This document shows positions 62,332-64,000 of a stretch of 64,000 nucleotides of DNA, in pieces (positions within the stretch are counted from its first letter, which is position 1; each line of letters begins with the position of its first letter). Made by a program: the position numbers and the translations under genes. The notes beneath the pieces were generated by a model that was not told where the DNA came from, did not search any database, and worked only from the letters and a program-made list of their open reading frames with translations. This stretch comes from Sphingobacterium psychroaquaticum (lineage in GTDB: Bacteria; Bacteroidota; Bacteroidia; Sphingobacteriales; Sphingobacteriaceae), in the NCBI RefSeq assembly GCF_900177625.1, contig NZ_FXAU01000002.1, forward strand, positions 395,707 to 459,706, written 5' to 3'.

Positions 62332-63105
62332 ATGTCAATAACAGCAGAAACCGATATGATCGGGATGCAGGCGGTTAGCAAAGCGGTTGCCCTTACTTTA
62401 AGGGCGATGCAGAGCTACGCAAAGCCGGGAATGTCCACCAAAGAGCTGGATGATTTCGGAGCACGGATGCTTTACAGCTTCGGGGCTAAATCAGCTCCAT
62501 ACTCCACCTATAAATTTCCGGGCTGTACCTGTATCTGTGTCAACCACGAAGTGGCACACGGTATCCCTTCAGCATCAAAAATATTAAAAGACGGTGATCT
62601 GGTGAACGTAGATGTATCTGCCGAAATGAATGGCTTTTGGGCGGATAACGGAGGCTCATTTGTATTGGGACAAGATATTCATAATCACAATTCCCTTGTA
62701 GAGGCATCCAAGCAGATATTGAAGAAAGCCATTAGTAATATCAAAGGAGGTGTACGGATAAAAGACGTAGGGTATATCATAGAAAAGGAAGCCGATAAAC
62801 GGGGCTACAAAGTGATACACAACCTTACTGGACACGGCATTGGAAAAAAACTGCACGAAGAGCCGTCCATACCCAATTATCGGGATCAAATGAATTTCAG
62901 CCGTTTCAGGAAAAATTCGGTCGTTGCAGTGGAAACCTTCATAGCTACGCATTCAACATTAGCCGTATTGGATAACCCAAAACTGGACGAATGGACACTG
63001 GTAGGAAACAAAGGAGGCTATGTAGCCCAGCACGAACATACCATTGTCGTGACGGATGGTGCACCGGTAATATTGACGGAAGCCAACGGAATATGGAATT
63101 TATAG
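62332..63105 (+). CDS. map: Methionine aminopeptidase type I
   Basis: A 257-residue MetAP. The five metal ligands are present: Asp94, Asp105 (VNVDVSAEMNGFWADNGGSF), His168 (TGHGIGKKLHEEP), Glu201 (VETF) and Glu235 (AQHEHTIVV), with the substrate His77 in HGIP. The second Asp is in ADNGG instead of the common GDT. It removes the initiator Met after deformylation, so def and map here form a complete N-terminal processing pair. Confidence 0.95.
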   Translation: MSITAETDMIGMQAVSKAVALTLRAMQSYAKPGMSTKELDDFGARMLYSFGAKSAPYSTYKFPGCTCICVNHEVAHGIPSASKILKDGDLVNVDVSAEMNGFWADNGGSFVLGQDIHNHNSLVEASKQILKKAISNIKGGVRIKDVGYIIEKEADKRGYKVIHNLTGHGIGKKLHEEPSIPNYRDQMNFSRFRKNSVVAVETFIATHSTLAVLDNPKLDEWTLVGNKGGYVAQHEHTIVVTDGAPVILTEANGIWNL

Positions 63106-63117
63106 AAGATTAAGACT

Positions 63118-64000
63118 GTGCAGCCAACGATAATAAAAAATATAAGTATTGTCAATGAAGGTCAGATTACTATTGCTGACTTACTCATTGAAAATGGAAT
63201 AATCCAAAAGATAGGTTCTGCAACTGCCTTTCCTGATATAAAAACCATTGACGGCAACGGTAAATATCTGTTACCGGGCATTATTGATGCACAGGTTCAT
63301 TTCCGTGATCCGGGGCTTACGCACAAGGCAGACCTCTACACCGAGAGTAAGGCAGCAATTGCTGGTGGCGTAACCTCTTTTATTGATATGCCCAACACGA
63401 AACCCAATGTGCTTACGCTGGACATTTGGAAAGAAAAATACCGAATAGCACAAAGTAAATCCCTGGCAAACTTCGGCTTTTTTATGGGCGTGAATGCAGA
63501 TAATATTGATGATATAATTCAGATGGATATCGCACAGTTTTTAGCGGTGTCAGACGACGGCTTGTATTTTACAAAGAAAGGGAATTTGCTTGCAGATAAT
63601 CCGCAGGTAATGGACAAGTTGTTTGCCAACTGCAAATGTATCATTGCCGTACACGCCGAAAAGGAAACCATCGTTGCTTCAAACGAAGAAGTGTATAAAC
63701 AGCAGTATGGAGAACAGATCCCTTTTCATCTGCACCCACTCATACGAAGTGAAAACGCCTGTATAGAAGCCACCAAAGATTTTATCGCATTGGCAGAGAG
63801 ATACAAAGCACACCTTCATATCCTGCATTTGAGCACATCGGCAGAAGCACGCTTGTTCCGAAATGACATCCCTCTGAAAGACAAGAAAATCACGACCGAA
63901 GTCTGCGTACAGCACCTGTGGTTTTCGGAAAAGGATTATGACCGTTTAGGGGCATTGATAAAATGGAATCCAGCTATAAAATCTGAAAATGACAGGAAAG
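63118..64000 (+). CDS. pyrC: Dihydroorotase-like amidohydrolase (3' end beyond window)
   Basis: Reading from GTG 63118 the frame stays open to the end (294 codons). The metal-binding HxR motif is in DAQVHFRDPGLTHKADLYTESKAA, then GGVTSFIDMPNTKPN, VHAEKE and LHILHLSTSAEA, which match class I dihydroorotase. It catalyses cyclisation of carbamoyl aspartate in pyrimidine synthesis and needs Zn. An allantoinase-like role cannot be excluded without the C-terminus. It starts 12 bases after map. Confidence 0.85.
   Translation, partial: MQPTIIKNISIVNEGQITIADLLIENGIIQKIGSATAFPDIKTIDGNGKYLLPGIIDAQVHFRDPGLTHKADLYTESKAAIAGGVTSFIDMPNTKPNVLTLDIWKEKYRIAQSKSLANFGFFMGVNADNIDDIIQMDIAQFLAVSDDGLYFTKKGNLLADNPQVMDKLFANCKCIIAVHAEKETIVASNEEVYKQQYGEQIPFHLHPLIRSENACIEATKDFIALAERYKAHLHILHLSTSAEARLFRNDIPLKDKKITTEVCVQHLWFSEKDYDRLGALIKWNPAIKSENDRK

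Larger units (their letters stand above)
14143..64000. mobile_element. CTnDOT-like integrative conjugative element (left end to beyond the window)
   Basis: The region starts near 14.15 kb, after the MarR gene and before an IntDOT-like integrase, and continues past 64 kb. It contains integrase, ssb, DUF932 and PRTRC genes, a full Bacteroidota-type tra set (traA, a DUF3408 gene, traD to G, I to O, Q), a relaxase with accessory protein, a coupling protein, an oriT-like palindrome and several cargo blocks (arsenic/chromate, metal transport, mercury, metalloenzymes). The left junction is not fixed to the base. The right end and therefore the direct-repeat pair are outside the window. Confidence 0.9.

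Overview
The window is low-GC Bacteroidota DNA, most likely from a Sphingobacterium-like member of the Sphingobacteriaceae. The support is direct: promoters are of the Bacteroidota type (TTTG or TTG, about 19-20 bases, then TAnnTTTG), starts mostly lack a Shine-Dalgarno sequence, and several families are typical of this phylum (DUF2480, DUF3108, DUF3109, DUF6427, DUF6428, DUF6660, TonB-dependent receptors).

Positions 1-14142 are ordinary chromosome. They hold the end of an ABC exporter, a YtxH-like protein, a cytochrome c maturation set (ccmB, ccmC, a CcmD-like protein), envelope biogenesis genes (outer membrane barrel, lptC, PpiD-type foldase), conserved DUF genes, a polyprenyl diphosphate synthase, a TerC-family transporter, a secreted C1 peptidase and a MarR-type regulator with its own operator.

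From about 14.15 kb to beyond 64 kb is a large integrative conjugative element of the CTnDOT broad type. Its left end carries an IntDOT-like tyrosine recombinase in which Ser replaces the first catalytic Arg, followed by a lone zinc-ligand protein that may be defence cargo. Next come ssb, a DUF932 protein and a PRTRC cassette that looks like a bacterial ubiquitin-like pathway: a Ub-like protein ending in Gly, an E2-like protein and an E1/ThiF protein, with no JAB protease alongside. A metal and oxyanion cargo follows at 23.7-31.2 kb: SulP, ArsR, DUF6428, DoxX, ChrA, metallophosphoesterase, a GcvH-like lipoyl carrier, ACR3, and NhaA on the other strand.

The transfer machinery runs on the minus strand (traQ, O, N, M, L, K, J, I, G, F, E, then traD, a DUF3408 gene and the ParA-like traA). 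A DUF6660/TonB receptor/cation transporter trio interrupts it at 43.7-47.1 kb. The mobilisation genes (mobA, mobB relaxase, mobC coupling protein) are on the plus strand next to a strong oriT-like palindrome. A small mercury-type cargo (ArsR, MerTP, GDCCVxC protein) sits between mobB and mobC.

The window ends in a tightly packed operon (55.07 kb to beyond 64 kb) of extra copies of essential metalloenzymes: Fe-SOD, M17 aminopeptidase, class Ia ribonucleotide reductase, peptide deformylase, methionine aminopeptidase and dihydroorotase, with a peroxiredoxin and a TPR-like protein. I read this as a possible target-replacement island against a metal-directed stress or toxin. Three systems deserve most attention: this metalloenzyme island, the lipoyl carrier inside an arsenite-efflux operon, and a dispersed repeat (core GGCAGTGTTTGGCG) found at five places in the element, four of them upstream of element genes.
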